Positions 19,801-29,390 of a stretch of 64,000 nt of DNA are shown here, one piece after another. The translations under genes and the position numbers were made by a program. The stretch is from Nostoc edaphicum CCNP1411. Lineage in GTDB: Bacteria; Cyanobacteriota; Cyanobacteriia; Cyanobacteriales; Nostocaceae. The DNA lies in NCBI RefSeq assembly GCF_014023275.1, contig NZ_CP054698.1, positions 7,277,001-7,341,000 of the forward strand. Direction: 5' to 3'. A model generated the notes under the pieces. That model was given only the letters and a program-made list of their open reading frames with translations. It was not told the DNA's origin and made no database searches. Numbering within the stretch: the first letter of the stretch is position 1; every line of letters begins with the position of its first letter.

Positions 19801-21544
19801 CGACGTAGGCACAGAGATTGTTCACACTCTGCAAAACGCTGGACATGATGTAATTATCGTTACTCCTGGCGAAAAATATGAACAACCAGCATACCGCACC
19901 TTTACAGTTAATCCTCAAGAAAAACAGGACTTTGTTGATTTGCTGGAAGACTTGCAGTTGCGTGAATTGATGCCCGATCGCATTCTGCATTTATGGAATT
20001 TAACTAGTCCTAACCAACATCAAAACCAGAGTTATGATTTATTGTATTTGGCGCAGGCGATTTCTTCGCAGTCTGTTAAGGCAGCAATTCCAATTACTGT
20101 AGTCACAAATGACGGGCAAATAGTATTGGGTAACGAAGAAATTAACCCTCTCAAAGCGATGGTTTTAGCGATGGGAAAAGTTATTTCTCAAGAGATTCCC
20201 CAAGTGAGTTGTCGTTGTGTTGACATTTTAGTGTCTACTGATACACGTCAGCGATTGGTGCAGCAATTAATTAGAGAATGTTTCAGCCCTGGAAATGAGG
20301 CTATTGTTGCCTATCGGGGTAGTCATCGCTGGGAACAAATTTTTAAAGCTGTGCGAATACCCCACCCCAACCCTCCCCTTGCAAAGGGGAGGGAGCCTGA
20401 TAGAGCAGGTGGGGTTTTACCTCTGCGAGAAGGAGGAAATTACTTGATTGTAGGCGATTTGACAACCGGACTGGGAACAGTTTACGCCGATTTCCTGGCA
20501 CAAATGCCAGTGCGGTTAATCCTGCTTAGTGATGTCATTCCCGAAGCCATGAAACGGACTTTAGATGATGCTAGTGTCGATTATATCTCGGCGAATGTAG
20601 ATATTACTGATTGTCAGCAGTTAAAGCAAGCGATCGCTCATGCGGAACAAAAATTTGGACAACTACATGGTGTTTTCTATTCCACGCCCATGAGCAATGA
20701 GCATTCAATGGCATTGCTGCCCCAATTGACTCCAAATCACTGGGACTACAATTACCGTACAAAAGTGCAGGGATTATTTGCCCTCGCTGAAGTTATCGGT
20801 AACAAACACCTAGATTTTTGCCTGTTGCAATCATCCCTTTCCAGTGTTTTGGGCGGTTTGGGATTGGCAGCTTACGCCGCCGCCAATGCAGTCATAGATA
20901 TGTTTGCTGTGCAACAAAATCAAGTCAGTACATTTCCCTGGATTAGCATCAACTGGGATGCTTGCCGAGATGATGCTTTTGAGATTAATAGTGGTTTTGG
21001 AGCAAATTTAGCCGCACTAGCACTTACCCCTCAAGAGGTTTGGGATGCTACCTGCCGAGTTCTTAGCTTAGGTTTACCGGAGGCTGTCGTAGTTTCCAAA
21101 AGTAGCCTCCACAAGCGTTTAGAGCAATGGGTAACACCAAAATCTTCAAATGGAACCAAAACAGAATCATCCACTGATACTGCCCATACACGCCCTAATT
21201 TAGCCAACGAATACATTCCACCCAGCAACGAAATCGAAGAAGCGATCGCTCAAGTTTGGCAAGAACTCTTAGGAATTACACCTATTGGCATTGATGATAA
21301 CTTCTTTGATTTGGGCGGACATTCCCTACTGGCAATTCAAGCCATCTCTCGTTTGCGTGATCGCTTCGGCATAGAACTCTCCATGCGAAACCTACTATAC
21401 GAAGCGCCTACTGTAGCTGCCATTGCCGTTGTTGTAGCTGCTCAACAACCCCAAGATATCGAAGAAATGACTGCCTTGCTCACAGAGATTCAGAGCCTAT
21501 CACCCACAGAAGTCGCTCAACAACTCACAGTTACCCCACCCTAA
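16859..21544 (+). CDS. PKS1, KS-AT-KR-ACP type I polyketide synthase
   Basis: This modular type I PKS should add one malonate unit to the NRPS3 product and reduce the beta-keto group to a hydroxyl. The KS covers about 4-430 with active Cys177 (TACSTSL), ETHGTGT and a KSNIGH motif. The AT covers about 530-860 with GNSIGEY around Ser673 and HAFH, the malonyl-type signature. The KR covers about 990-1390 with a Rossmann-like GDLTTGLG and a Ser...Tyr1339...Asn set. The ACP has GGHSLL with Ser1489. No DH, ER or methyltransferase domain is visible. Asn at 672 replaces the usual His before the AT serine. Repeat peptides are inserted in the AT (18613-18742), after the AT (19637-19683) and before the KR (20359-20416). 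The stop codon is the TAA of CCCTAACCC in the next repeat copy, so the C-terminus is repeat-defined. Confidence 0.96.
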   Translation: MNYNGLEIAIIGMAGQFPGASDLQQFWQNLQDGVESATLLTDEQLQKSGVAPSLLQHRDYVKVAATLENIECFDAEFFGFSPREAEILDPQHRLFLECAWSALEDAGYNAQSYAGAIAVYAGSAMNSYLLNLISHPTIQANVNRYQLFLSNDKDFLTTRVSYKLNLRGPSVDIQTACSTSLVAVHLACQSLLSGECDMALAGGVSLSSPTGYLYQEGGIYSQDGHCRAFDADAQGTIAGSGLGVIVLKRLEDALRDGDYIHALIKGSALNNDGALKVSYTAPRIDTQAAVIRSAQAVAEVNPETITYIETHGTGTALGDPIEIAALTQAFRSQTDKTGYCAIASVKSNIGHLDAAAGIASFIKTVLALKHKQLPPSLHFQQPNPQIDFPKTPFYVNTNLADWQTDQIPRRAGVSSFGIGGTNAHLILEEAPAIISSTASRPWQLLILSAKTPTALSAIAANFASHLKQHPEINLADVAYTLQVGRQDFDHRQMLLCQTTAEAIQILDDGTQILTQVAPKERREIAFLFPGQGSQYVNMGKELYATESVFRQQVDHCCELLQPHLGLDLRNLIYPELNTTLTQVIELPHPNPPLALGREQDFPVSPLSKGGLRGVKPGSQSNSEERVDGVLFSELNTAISQTSYAQPALFVIEYALAQLWISWGIQPQVMIGNSIGEYVAATLAGVFSLPEALKLVAMRGKLMQQCPPGAMLSVAMSTDRLQPLLSGSLVIAANNAPQLSVVSGTEVEIAKLEQYLNTQNITYRRLQTSHAFHSPLMDEIIAPFIDAFTGMNLRSPQIPFISNVTGDWITPEQATNPDYWATHLRQPVQFANGVTELLKQPNRILLEVGPGKTLTTLAKQQTHTQTILSSLRHPQENQSDIAFLLQTLGQLWLAGVPINWLGFYAHEQRHRLPLPTYSFQRQRYWIDPPALSSSLPFGLGRGEYDASPSDWFYIPTWERSLSRPLVDLTAQRQCWLVLADNYDVGTEIVHTLQNAGHDVIIVTPGEKYEQPAYRTFTVNPQEKQDFVDLLEDLQLRELMPDRILHLWNLTSPNQHQNQSYDLLYLAQAISSQSVKAAIPITVVTNDGQIVLGNEEINPLKAMVLAMGKVISQEIPQVSCRCVDILVSTDTRQRLVQQLIRECFSPGNEAIVAYRGSHRWEQIFKAVRIPHPNPPLAKGREPDRAGGVLPLREGGNYLIVGDLTTGLGTVYADFLAQMPVRLILLSDVIPEAMKRTLDDASVDYISANVDITDCQQLKQAIAHAEQKFGQLHGVFYSTPMSNEHSMALLPQLTPNHWDYNYRTKVQGLFALAEVIGNKHLDFCLLQSSLSSVLGGLGLAAYAAANAVIDMFAVQQNQVSTFPWISINWDACRDDAFEINSGFGANLAALALTPQEVWDATCRVLSLGLPEAVVVSKSSLHKRLEQWVTPKSSNGTKTESSTDTAHTRPNLANEYIPPSNEIEEAIAQVWQELLGITPIGIDDNFFDLGGHSLLAIQAISRLRDRFGIELSMRNLLYEAPTVAAIAVVVAAQQPQDIEEMTALLTEIQSLSPTEVAQQLTVTPP
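18613..18742. repeat. palindromic repeat in PKS1 AT domain
   Basis: In-frame insert of about 43 residues between the GQGSQ and GNSIGEY parts of the AT. It ends in GSQSNS...DG, a tail shared with the copies at 27905 and 40196. Confidence 0.88.
19637..19683. repeat. short repeat copy after PKS1 AT
   Basis: CCACCCGCCC...GGGGAGGGGTGAA fragment in the AT-KR linker, in frame. Confidence 0.7.
20359..20416. repeat. palindromic repeat before PKS1 KR core
   Basis: Encodes PHPNPPLAKGREPDRAGGV just ahead of the nucleotide-binding strand of the KR. Confidence 0.86.
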
Positions 21545-21650
21545 CCCTCCCCTTGCAAAGGGGAGGGAACCGGATCTCTGATCTCCCCCCTTTGCAAGGG
21601 GAGTAATTCCGATCTCCCCCCTTTGCAAGGGGGGATTAAGGGGGGTAATT
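21531..21650. repeat. palindromic repeat between PKS1 and NRPS4, supplies PKS1 stop
   Basis: Two to three hairpin units fill most of the gap. The TAA in CCCTAACCC terminates PKS1, so the repeat overlaps the coding end. Confidence 0.88.
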
Positions 21651-21690
21651 CGAGAGAACTTTTTCATCAAATACATATTTTTTACTTGAT

Positions 21691-24600
21691 ATGACTGACT
21701 ATCTAAAACTCTTAGCTAAATTATCACCAGAACAACGACTACTATTTGAACGCCGCTTAAAAGAGCGAGGATTAACATTAGGACAATCTTTCAGCATTCC
21801 CAAACGCCCTGATACAGAAAATACTCCCCTATCTTTTGCTCAACAACGCCTCTGGTTCATTCAGCAACTCGAACCTACTAGTTCTGTTTACAACGTCCCC
21901 TGTGTTCTGCGGCTACGGGGAGTCTTGCAGGTGTCAGCATTAGAAAAATCTCTAAATGAATTACGGCGACGACACGAAACCTTACGCACTTGTTTCACTA
22001 CCAACGCCCAAAAGCAGCCCATCCAAGTTATTACACCTTGGGAACCTCTAGCGCTGACGATTATTGATATCAGCGAAATTAACACTCCATTAGAAGTGCA
22101 AAGGTTAGCTCTAGCAGAGGCAAAACGCCCCTTTGATTTGAGTCAACCCTTATTGCGATCGCTCCTATTATATTTAGGAGAACAGGAGTATATTTTACTA
22201 CTAACAACGCATCATATTATTTCTGATCGCTGGTCGATTGGTGTTTTCCTGAAAGAATTATCGCTACTATATTCAGCATTTATCCAAGGAGAAACTTCAT
22301 CATTACCAGAGTTGCCTATTCAGTATGCTGATTGGGCTGTGTGGCAAAGGCAACAGTTACAGGGTGAATTTCTCACAGAGCAAATTAGTTATTGGCAACA
22401 GCAATTAGCTGGTGAATTACCTATTTTACAGTTGTCAAGTCGCCCACAACCAGCCGTACCTACATATAGCGGTTCAGATTATTCTGTAGCTTTATCGCCA
22501 TCTTTATCCCAAGCAGTTAAAGCTTTAGCAGCCAAGCAAGGGGTAACGCTGTTTATGCTGCTGTTAACTAGCTTTCAGGTATTGCTATATCGCTACACGA
22601 GAGAAGATGATTTAGTTATTGGTACTGATATTGTTAACCGCGATCGGCAAGAGACTGAGAATTTAATTGGTTTGTTAGTGAATACAGTGGTGTTGCGTAC
22701 CAATTTGGCAGGAAATCCTACGGTGCAGGAATTATTGGCGCGAGTGCGTGAGGTGGCGCTTGCAGCCTTTGCCCATCAGTATTTACCTTTTGAAAAATTG
22801 GTGGAAGTGTTAAATCCTGAACGGAATCTCAGTCAGATGATGCCGTTATTCCAAGTTAAGTTTGATTTACAATTAGCATCGGTGCGATCGCCACAATTGC
22901 CAGGGTTAACTCTGGAACGATTGCCTTTTGATGAAGAGACGGCAAAATACGAATTACGTCTGAATTTACAAGACACCGAACAGGGAATTACTGGACAGTT
23001 TGAATACAGTACAGATTTATTTGATGTTGCTACAATTGCTCGCATGGTAGAACATTGGATTGCTTTGCTAGAGAGTATAGTTGTAAATACTGAGCAAAAG
23101 CTGTCAGAAATATCTTTTTTAACGGTCAACGAACAGCAGCAATTTAAAATTTGGAACCAAACTACACAAGAATATCCTAATCATCAGTGCCTTCATCAAC
23201 TATTTGAAGCGCAAGTGGAACAGACACCGGATGAAATCGCGTTGATTTTTGGTGAGCAATCTTTTACTTATAGAGAACTTAATAGTAAAGCTAATCAATT
23301 AGCACATCATTTACAACATTTGGGTGTGGAAGTAGAAACACCTGTGGGAATTTGTCTGCAACGTTCTGTTGAGATGGTGATTGGGGTTTTGGGGATTCTG
23401 AAAGCGGGTGGAGTGTATGTACCTTTAGATCCGGCTTATCCTGAAACTCGGTTGAGGTGGATTCTGGAAGATGTGCGAGTTCCGATTCTGTTGACTCAGA
23501 CATCATCAAAACCCTACCCCGCCACTTACCAAGTAAATAGCAATACAAAAATTGTTTATCTGGACGAAGATTGGGAAGCTATAGCTGAAAATTCTGTTAG
23601 TAATCCTGTAACCTTGGTGACACCGGAAAATCTAGCGTATTTGATTTATACTTCTGGTTCTACAGGGAAACCGAAGGGGGTGATGATTGAACATCGTAAT
23701 CCAGTTTGTTTATTATATTGGGCGCGGGAAGTATTTAATGCAGATGCGATCGCTGGTGTATTAGCCTCAACTTCAATTTGCTTTGATTTATCAATATTTG
23801 AGTTATTTGTACCTCTGAGTTGGGGCGGTAAAGTCATCCTCGCAGAAAATGCCTTGGCGCTGCCGAATTTGCCAGCGAAAAATCAGGTGACGCTGATTAA
23901 TACTGTACCCAGTGCGATCGCACAATTACTGCAACTCAATGCTATTCCCAACTCTGTCCAAACTGTGAATTTGGCAGGTGAACCGCTGAGTTGGCGACTG
24001 GTGCAACAACTTGAACAATTACCCTACATTCAGCAAATATTCAACCTCTACGGTCCTTCAGAGGATACTACCTATTCCACCTACGTCCAACTTAAAGGTG
24101 TTAACGCCGTAACTCCATCGCCGACAATTGGTCAACCTATTGCTAATAGTCAAGTGTACGTCTTAGATGACCATTTGCAACCAGTACCAGTGGGTGTACC
24201 TGGGGAACTCTACATTGGTGGTGCAGGAGTAGCACGGGGTTATTGGCAGCGTCCAGATTTAACAGCAGAAAGGTTTATACCAAATCCGTTTGTTAGGGAC
24301 TGGGAACCAGGAGAAGCAGGGAGAGAAAGAATAACCAATGCCCCATACCCAATGCCCCATGCCCAATGCCCCATGCCCAATCTTTACAAAACAGGCGATC
24401 GCGTCCGTTATCTCCCAGATGGTAATTTGGAATACTTGGGAAGATTGGATAACCAAGTGAAAATTCGGGGCTATCGCATTGAATTGGGTGAGATTGAAGC
24501 GGTACTAAGCCAACATTCAGATGTGCAAGAGTGTGCTGTAATGGCTCCTGAAGAAGTAACCGGTGAGAAACGTTTAGTTGCTTATATTGCTTCTCTAAGT

Positions 24601-27600
24601 GCAAAATCCTCAGATTTGCGGCAATTTTTGGCGGAACGTTTACCGGGTTATATGATTCCTGCAAACTTTATTACTCTGGAAGCACTGCCGCATACTCCCA
24701 ATGGCAAAATTGATCGTCAGGCATTACCCACGGTAGACAAAACACGTCCAGAATTAGAGAATGCCTATGTGGAAGCACGTACACCCACAGAACAAACTCT
24801 CGCCATCATCTGGGAAGAAACACTTCAAGTTGAACAAATTGGAATTAATGATAACTTTTTTGCATTGGGGGGACATTCGCTGCTGGGTATTCAGTTAGTG
24901 GCGAAAATCAATGAATCTCTCAATGTAGAAGTACCTCTCAAGAGCTTATTTCAGCATCCCACGATCGCAGGTTTGTCAGCACAAATTGAGCAATTACAGG
25001 GCGATATCACTCAGTCGAGATTACCCCAAATTCAACCACGTCCCCAGGAACGCTATCAACCTTTTCCCCTAACGGACATTCAACAAGCATATCTCATCGG
25101 ACGTAACGCCGCTTTTGAGTTGGGTAATGTTGCTACCCACGGCTACCAAGAAATTGAAACGGTGGGATTGTCTGTAGAACAAATGGAATGGGCATTACAA
25201 AGGCTAATTGAGCATCATGATATGTTGCGGGTAATTGTGCAACCCGATGGACAACAGCGCGTTTTAAAAGAGGTGCCACCTTATAAAATTGCTGTGACTG
25301 ATTTGCGTGGAGAATTACCCCTCCCCAACCCTCCCCTTGCAAAGGGGAGGGAGCAATTTAACCCTCTCTTTGATAAGGAGAAGATACTCGATAGGGCGGG
25401 TGGGGTAGAGTTGATGGAGTTGCGCGATCGCCTTTCTCACCAAATATTTGCTACCGATCGCTATCCATTATTTGAAATTCAAGCAGTTTTATTGGATGAG
25501 GAAAAAATTCGCTTTTGCATTAGCTTTGATGTATTAATTGGGGACGCTTGGAGTTTTAAACTACTAGGGACAGAAATAGTGCAAATATTGCACAATCCTG
25601 ATATTCAATTGCCGACAAGCAGATTATCTTTTCGTGATTATGTGTTGGGAGAACAGGAATTACGGAAATCGGCAATTTATGCGCGATCGCAAGCCTACTG
25701 GCAAGCCAGACTTGCCAACCTACCAGCCGCACCAGATTTACCTTTGACTCAGCCTCTCAGTACAATCACTCAACCCCATTTTGTTCGGCGTAGTGGCAAT
25801 TTAGCTCCAGAGAAATGGCAACGGCTAAAACAGCAAGCCAGCCAAGTCGGAATTACACCATCAGGTTTGCTATTAGCTGCATTTGCGGAAATTCTCTCTC
25901 GGTGGAGTAAGGAGCCGTGTTTTACCCTAAATTTGACCCTTTTTAATCGTCTACCCTTGCATCCCGATGTCAATCTAATTGTGGGAGACTTCACCGCGTC
26001 TTTGCTGTTGGCAATTGAGAACAAGGGGCGTAAAAATTTTCTGGAACTTGCTCGGCACATCCAAGCACAGCTATGGGAAGATTTAGATCATCGTTATGTC
26101 AGTGGTGTGGAAGTGCTACGCCACCTTGCCCGCAATCAACAACGGGTGACAGGCGCAATCATGCCCGTAGTCTTTACCAGCACACTCACCCAAGACAATC
26201 GAGAACAAACAACAGAGCGTAGCTGGCGCAGTGACTTAGTATACAGCCTCAGCCAGACTTCCCAGGTGTATTTTGACCATCAAGTAGCAGAAGTTGCTGG
26301 GGCATTAGTTTTTAACTGGGATACCATTGATGATCTCTTCCCACCAGGGATGTTAGATGAAATGTTCCACACCTACTGTGAATTATTGGAACATTTAGCA
26401 ACTTCAGTTGCAGGGAAGATGGGAGAGATGGACTTTTATCCAATGCCCCATTCCCTATTCCCTATTCCCCATTCCCCATTCCCAATTCCCCTACTTCACA
26501 CCCTATTTTTTGAGCAGGTAACAAAGCAACCCAAGCAGCCTGCAATTTTTACTACCCAAAAATCTCTGACATATCAAGAGGTGAGCGATCGCGTTTGTCA
26601 CCTTGCCCAACTATTACAGCAATTAGGCGTAATCCCAAATCAATTGGTGGCAATTGTTATGGATAAAGGTTGGGAGCAAGCAATTGCCGCCTTAGCAATT
26701 TTGACAGCCGGGGCTGCTTATGTACCTATCGATCCCCAATTACCGACACAACGCCGCCTACACTTGTTGGAGGAAACCCAAGCACAAATTATCCTCACTC
26801 AATCCTGGCTGGATGTGGCTTTAGAATGGACAGATGATTGCAGTCGTATATGTGTTGATACTCTCGATGCTCCAACTTATACAGCCATACCCGCAGCGAT
26901 ACAGCAACCTACAGATTTAGCATACGTCATTTACACTTCCGGTTCTACTGGCAAGCCTAAAGGTGTGATGATCGATCATCAGGGAGCCGTGAACACGATT
27001 TTAGATATTAATCAACGCTTTGACGTGACAGCTAGCGATCGCATTTTAGCCCTGTCTTCCCTGAGTTTTGATTTATCTGTATATGACATATTTGGCATCC
27101 TCGCCGCCGGCGGAGCAATTGTCATTCCCGATTGCAAGCGCCTCAATGATCCATCTCACTGGATGCACCTAATTAACCAGCATCAGGTAACAATTTGGAA
27201 TTCTGTTCCCGCCTTAATGCAACTTTTGGTTGAATTGGGGAGTGGGGAAGAAGCAGGGGGGCAGGGGAGAATACCAATCCCCAATCCCCAATCCCTCCGT
27301 TTAATTCTCCTTAGTGGTGACTGGATTCCCCTCACACTCCCTGAGCGCATTTGCAGTCAATTTAATCATCCCCAAATTATCAGTTTAGGGGGTGCTACAG
27401 AAGCCTCTATCTGGTCTATTTTTTACCCTATTAGCAAAATCGATTCCAATTGGAAAAGTATTCCCTACGGATCTTCTCTGACCAATCAACGGGTTTACGT
27501 ACTCAATCAATCCCTCCAACCCTGCCCGAATTGGGCAATTGGTGAACTCTACATTGGCGGTTTGGGTATCGCCAAAGGCTACTGGCAAAATCCAGAATTA

Positions 27601-29379
27601 ACGGCAGAAAGGTTTATTCCCAATCCGTTTATTGGGAACTGGGAAGCAGGGGAGCAGGGGAGAATACCAATGCCCTATACTCTCTACAAAACCGGTGACT
27701 TAGGGCGCTATCTCCCAGACGGGACAATAGAATTTTTAGGACGAGAGGATTTTCAAGTTAAAATCAATGGCTACCGGATTGAGTTGGGTGAAATTGAAGC
27801 GGCTCTAAAACAGCATCCAGCGATCGCTCAAGCAGTTGTCACAACTTTGGGCTTATCGTCTCAACAGCAATTGCTTGCCTATATTGTGTTGCAGCCAGAA
27901 ATAACACCCCTCCCCAACCCTCCCCTTGCAAAGGCTACGGTGTATACGCAAGTTCTCGAATTACCCCACCCTAACCCTCCCCTTGCAAAGGGGAGGGAAC
28001 TAGAAAATCTTGTTTCCCCCCTTTGCAAGGGGGGATTAAGGGGGGTAAAACCCGGATCTCAAAGTAACTCCGATTTATGTGTAGACGGTAGCCTTGCAAA
28101 GGAGAGGGTAGCCGGGGCGGGTGGGGTTTCTCCCACAGATTTTAAACTCCAACAACGGGGTGTTAGAAGATTTGATTCTAGTATTTCGGTTGCTTTACCT
28201 GGGGCTGAGTCTTTTGATGTCAAGCTGCAAAGACAAAGTTATCGCCAATTTTTAGAGGAATCTGTATCTCTCAATAGCTTGGGTGAATTTTTAGAATGTT
28301 TGCGATCGCAGCAACTATCAAATTCACCATTGCCTAAGTACCGTTATGCTTCTGCTGGTAGTTTGTATCCAGTCCAGACATACATTTACATTAAGCCAAA
28401 TCAAGTTCAAAGTTTAACGGCTGGGATTTACTACTATCATCCCCAACAGCATCAACTGATTCACTTGAGCAATTCAGCTAAAGTTGACAGTGGGATTTAT
28501 GGCATTAATCAGGAGATTTTTGAGCAAGGGGCGTTTGCCTTGTTTTTAATTGGTGATTTGCAGGCGATCGCACCAATTTACGGCGATAAATCTAGGGATT
28601 TCTGTATGCTGGAAGCGGGTTATATCAGTCAGCTATTAATGGAAACGGCTCCCGATTATGACTTAGGCTTATGTCCGATAGGGGCTTTAGAATTTGATAC
28701 TATCCGCGAGAATTTTGCTTTGCACGAGGAACATATATTGTTGCATAGTTTTGTCGGCGGTTGTATCGACCCAACCTGGAAAACTCGTTGGCTGTCGCCA
28801 GAAAATCCGCAAACGCAGTTAACAAAAACAGAATTGATGACACAGAAGTTACGGCAATTTCTACAGCAACGATTGCCAGAATATATGATACCTACACTTT
28901 ATATACCTTTGGAAGCATTACCATTAACACCTAATGGTAAGGTGGATCGCCGTGCCTTACCTTTACCAGAGTTTCAATCCCCTAAAACTGAGTTATATTT
29001 TACACCTCCAATCACAGATTTGGAAGTGGCGATCGCAAACCTTTGGCAATCTGTTCTCCAAGTCGAGGTGCAAAGCATTCACGATAACTTTTTCGAGTTG
29101 GGCGGTAATTCTTTATCAGCAACCCAAGTACTTGCTCAGATGCGTTCCTCTCTCCAACTTAATTTACCAATTCGGGAGTTTTTCTTCAATCCTACCTTAG
29201 CTTCCCAGGCTGATTTGCTAAAACTGCAATGGCATCAAAAGCCACAACCAGCAAAGACACCGCAAATTGAGCGCGTCGAAAGGGGTGAAGCACAACAGTT
29301 ATTAACTAACTTAGACCAACTTTCTGAAGAAGAAGTAGAGAAACTACTCAACCAAATGCAGGTACAAGAGGGTGGTTAA
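21691..29379 (+). CDS. NRPS4, C-A(Ala)-PCP-Cy-A(Cys)-Ox-PCP, thiazole-forming
   Basis: This two-module synthetase of 2562 residues adds Ala and then a cyclised, oxidised Cys. The C domain (about 50-470) has HHIISDR near 174, with Arg in place of Gly. The first A domain (about 494-1017) reads DLFNNALTYK, an Ala code. The heterocyclisation domain (about 1120-1577) starts with LTDIQQAYLIGR and has the Cy motif D1280-V-L-I-G-D1285-A-W-S1288 instead of HHxxxDG. The second A domain reads DLYNLSLIWK, the Cys code. A nitroreductase-like FMN oxidase domain (about 2150-2370; YRQFL, ASAGSLYPVQ, EAGYISQ) is inserted before the last A motifs, as in other thiazole-forming synthetases. The final PCP has GGNS. 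Together Cy and Ox predict a thiazole. Repeat inserts occur at 25315-25407 in Cy and 27905-28128 just before Ox, with simple repeats around 26440, 27240 and 27640. Confidence 0.96.
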   Translation: MTDYLKLLAKLSPEQRLLFERRLKERGLTLGQSFSIPKRPDTENTPLSFAQQRLWFIQQLEPTSSVYNVPCVLRLRGVLQVSALEKSLNELRRRHETLRTCFTTNAQKQPIQVITPWEPLALTIIDISEINTPLEVQRLALAEAKRPFDLSQPLLRSLLLYLGEQEYILLLTTHHIISDRWSIGVFLKELSLLYSAFIQGETSSLPELPIQYADWAVWQRQQLQGEFLTEQISYWQQQLAGELPILQLSSRPQPAVPTYSGSDYSVALSPSLSQAVKALAAKQGVTLFMLLLTSFQVLLYRYTREDDLVIGTDIVNRDRQETENLIGLLVNTVVLRTNLAGNPTVQELLARVREVALAAFAHQYLPFEKLVEVLNPERNLSQMMPLFQVKFDLQLASVRSPQLPGLTLERLPFDEETAKYELRLNLQDTEQGITGQFEYSTDLFDVATIARMVEHWIALLESIVVNTEQKLSEISFLTVNEQQQFKIWNQTTQEYPNHQCLHQLFEAQVEQTPDEIALIFGEQSFTYRELNSKANQLAHHLQHLGVEVETPVGICLQRSVEMVIGVLGILKAGGVYVPLDPAYPETRLRWILEDVRVPILLTQTSSKPYPATYQVNSNTKIVYLDEDWEAIAENSVSNPVTLVTPENLAYLIYTSGSTGKPKGVMIEHRNPVCLLYWAREVFNADAIAGVLASTSICFDLSIFELFVPLSWGGKVILAENALALPNLPAKNQVTLINTVPSAIAQLLQLNAIPNSVQTVNLAGEPLSWRLVQQLEQLPYIQQIFNLYGPSEDTTYSTYVQLKGVNAVTPSPTIGQPIANSQVYVLDDHLQPVPVGVPGELYIGGAGVARGYWQRPDLTAERFIPNPFVRDWEPGEAGRERITNAPYPMPHAQCPMPNLYKTGDRVRYLPDGNLEYLGRLDNQVKIRGYRIELGEIEAVLSQHSDVQECAVMAPEEVTGEKRLVAYIASLSAKSSDLRQFLAERLPGYMIPANFITLEALPHTPNGKIDRQALPTVDKTRPELENAYVEARTPTEQTLAIIWEETLQVEQIGINDNFFALGGHSLLGIQLVAKINESLNVEVPLKSLFQHPTIAGLSAQIEQLQGDITQSRLPQIQPRPQERYQPFPLTDIQQAYLIGRNAAFELGNVATHGYQEIETVGLSVEQMEWALQRLIEHHDMLRVIVQPDGQQRVLKEVPPYKIAVTDLRGELPLPNPPLAKGREQFNPLFDKEKILDRAGGVELMELRDRLSHQIFATDRYPLFEIQAVLLDEEKIRFCISFDVLIGDAWSFKLLGTEIVQILHNPDIQLPTSRLSFRDYVLGEQELRKSAIYARSQAYWQARLANLPAAPDLPLTQPLSTITQPHFVRRSGNLAPEKWQRLKQQASQVGITPSGLLLAAFAEILSRWSKEPCFTLNLTLFNRLPLHPDVNLIVGDFTASLLLAIENKGRKNFLELARHIQAQLWEDLDHRYVSGVEVLRHLARNQQRVTGAIMPVVFTSTLTQDNREQTTERSWRSDLVYSLSQTSQVYFDHQVAEVAGALVFNWDTIDDLFPPGMLDEMFHTYCELLEHLATSVAGKMGEMDFYPMPHSLFPIPHSPFPIPLLHTLFFEQVTKQPKQPAIFTTQKSLTYQEVSDRVCHLAQLLQQLGVIPNQLVAIVMDKGWEQAIAALAILTAGAAYVPIDPQLPTQRRLHLLEETQAQIILTQSWLDVALEWTDDCSRICVDTLDAPTYTAIPAAIQQPTDLAYVIYTSGSTGKPKGVMIDHQGAVNTILDINQRFDVTASDRILALSSLSFDLSVYDIFGILAAGGAIVIPDCKRLNDPSHWMHLINQHQVTIWNSVPALMQLLVELGSGEEAGGQGRIPIPNPQSLRLILLSGDWIPLTLPERICSQFNHPQIISLGGATEASIWSIFYPISKIDSNWKSIPYGSSLTNQRVYVLNQSLQPCPNWAIGELYIGGLGIAKGYWQNPELTAERFIPNPFIGNWEAGEQGRIPMPYTLYKTGDLGRYLPDGTIEFLGREDFQVKINGYRIELGEIEAALKQHPAIAQAVVTTLGLSSQQQLLAYIVLQPEITPLPNPPLAKATVYTQVLELPHPNPPLAKGRELENLVSPLCKGGLRGVKPGSQSNSDLCVDGSLAKERVAGAGGVSPTDFKLQQRGVRRFDSSISVALPGAESFDVKLQRQSYRQFLEESVSLNSLGEFLECLRSQQLSNSPLPKYRYASAGSLYPVQTYIYIKPNQVQSLTAGIYYYHPQQHQLIHLSNSAKVDSGIYGINQEIFEQGAFALFLIGDLQAIAPIYGDKSRDFCMLEAGYISQLLMETAPDYDLGLCPIGALEFDTIRENFALHEEHILLHSFVGGCIDPTWKTRWLSPENPQTQLTKTELMTQKLRQFLQQRLPEYMIPTLYIPLEALPLTPNGKVDRRALPLPEFQSPKTELYFTPPITDLEVAIANLWQSVLQVEVQSIHDNFFELGGNSLSATQVLAQMRSSLQLNLPIREFFFNPTLASQADLLKLQWHQKPQPAKTPQIERVERGEAQQLLTNLDQLSEEEVEKLLNQMQVQEGG
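24300..24384. repeat. ATGCCC-type repeat in NPF-LYKTGD loop of NRPS4
   Basis: CCAATGCCCCATACCCAATG-like units encode APYPMPHAQCPMPN between IPNPF and LYKTGD of the Ala A domain. Confidence 0.85.
25315..25407. repeat. palindromic repeat in NRPS4 Cy domain
   Basis: In-frame copy in the N-terminal half of the heterocyclisation domain, about 40 codons before its DxxxxDxxS motif. Confidence 0.86.
26438..26492. repeat. CCCATTCCC-type tandem repeat in Cy-A linker of NRPS4
   Basis: CCCCATTCCCTATTCCC units encode PMPHSLFPIPHSPFPIP between the Cy and Cys A domains. Confidence 0.85.
27905..28128. repeat. compound palindromic repeat ahead of Ox domain in NRPS4
   Basis: Two joined units with a GCTACGGTGTATACGC spacer, about 75 codons, occupy the junction between the Cys A domain and the inserted oxidase domain. 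Confidence 0.88.
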
Positions 29380-29390
29380 CTGTTTGAAGA

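Noticed and set aside
16859..21544. Trans-AT polyketide synthase
   Set aside because: Both PKSs have an integrated AT with a serine elbow and HAFH, so they are cis-AT type.
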